This document shows positions 51,014-51,156 of a DNA stretch of 51,156 bases, piece by piece. The position numbers and the translations under genes were made by a program. The notes beneath the pieces were generated by a model, which did no database searches, was not told the DNA's origin, and saw nothing but the letters and a program-made list of their open reading frames with translations. Origin of the DNA: Actinomycetes bacterium (lineage in GTDB: Bacteria; Actinomycetota; Actinomycetes; Propionibacteriales; Propionibacteriaceae); the NCBI GenBank assembly GCA_023442485.1, contig JAEZZG010000023.1:1-51156 (forward strand), read 5' to 3'. The stretch's first letter is position 1; every line of letters starts with the position of its first letter.

Positions 51014-51072
51014 CATCCTTACATGATTCCAACCTAAACGCAATCAAAAGATTGGGATTCGATTGGAAATTC
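51014..51072 (-). promoter_or_regulatory. Candidate promoter and operator of the gat operon
   Basis: On the minus strand, TTGCGT, 16 bases, TAAGGA form a promoter-like pair upstream of the regulator gene. Plus-strand CAATC-AAAA-GATTG (51041-51054) is an inverted repeat overlapping the -35 region, and GATTGG recurs at 51050 and 51061. These suit DeoR-type operators but were not matched to a known consensus. Confidence 0.4.
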
Positions 51073-51156
51073 AGGGTTTTGGTCATTAAAACTCCGGGCC
51101 TTGGTTATTTTCCCAGGAGGGACGACCTGGAAACGCAAGTCGAGTGGATGCGGGGT

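Noticed and set aside
1..51156. CRISPR array, prophage, insertion sequence or toxin-antitoxin locus
   Set aside because: No regularly spaced repeats, no transposase or phage-type proteins and no paired small toxin/antitoxin frames were recognised. The only recombinase is XerD.

Overview
The window is a chromosomal core segment of an actinobacterium. The gene order pyrG-NUDIX-xerD-parA-scpAB-rluB, tatA-tatC-(lipid kinase)-helY, tRNA-Gln/tRNA-Glu-ndgR/leuCD and DUF3046-recA-recX-rny-miaB is typical of Actinomycetota. The moderately GC-rich composition and the presence of RNase Y would suit a Propionibacteriaceae-like organism, but that family assignment is a guess. I see no phage genes, insertion sequences, CRISPR array or rRNA operon.

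Layout. 1-55: tail of recN. 348-7663: CTP synthase, then a tightly packed block of NUDIX hydrolase, XerD, a ParA ATPase, a ribbon-helix-helix-like protein, the condensin partners ScpA and ScpB, and an rRNA pseudouridine synthase. 7708-12575: FKBP lipoprotein, GluQ (minus strand), TatA, TatC and a diacylglycerol-kinase-like enzyme. 12557-16732: HelY helicase, a lone hisF and a HIT hydrolase. 16733-25042: branched-chain amino-acid block ilvB-ilvN-ilvC, leuB (minus), ilvE and cimA, with a readable attenuator (a ten-residue peptide rich in Leu, Val and Ile, followed by a terminator) ahead of ilvB. 25206-30220: FAH-family enzyme, CPBP membrane protease, two tRNA genes, and the IclR-type regulator NdgR divergent from leuCD. 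30446-39452: small OB-fold-like protein, acyltransferase, Ddl, FtsK, RimO, PgsA, CinA and a DeoR-type regulator. 39548-44998: DUF3046, recA with a clear LexA box, recX, rny, miaB. 45150-50989: a complete minus-strand galactitol-type operon (DeoR regulator, EIIA, EIIB, EIIC, dehydrogenase, sugar kinase, class II aldolase).

How the genes work together. CimA, LeuCD, LeuB, IlvBN, IlvC and IlvE together give most of the threonine-independent (citramalate) route to isoleucine and also serve valine and leucine synthesis. ilvD and leuA are not in the window. The gat operon would import and phosphorylate a hexitol, oxidise it, phosphorylate the keto-sugar phosphate and cleave it to triose phosphates.

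The most striking window-wide signal is regulatory. Many solo or first genes lack a Shine-Dalgarno sequence and instead carry a TANNNT hexamer 6-8 bases before the start codon, as expected of leaderless mRNAs. Genes inside operons mostly have ordinary ribosome binding sites or overlap their upstream neighbour. No wholly new system is evident. The best candidates for novelty are the ParA/RHH pair fused into the scpAB operon, the ilv leader, the overlapping hairpins after tRNA-Glu, and several intergenic or in-gene repeats.
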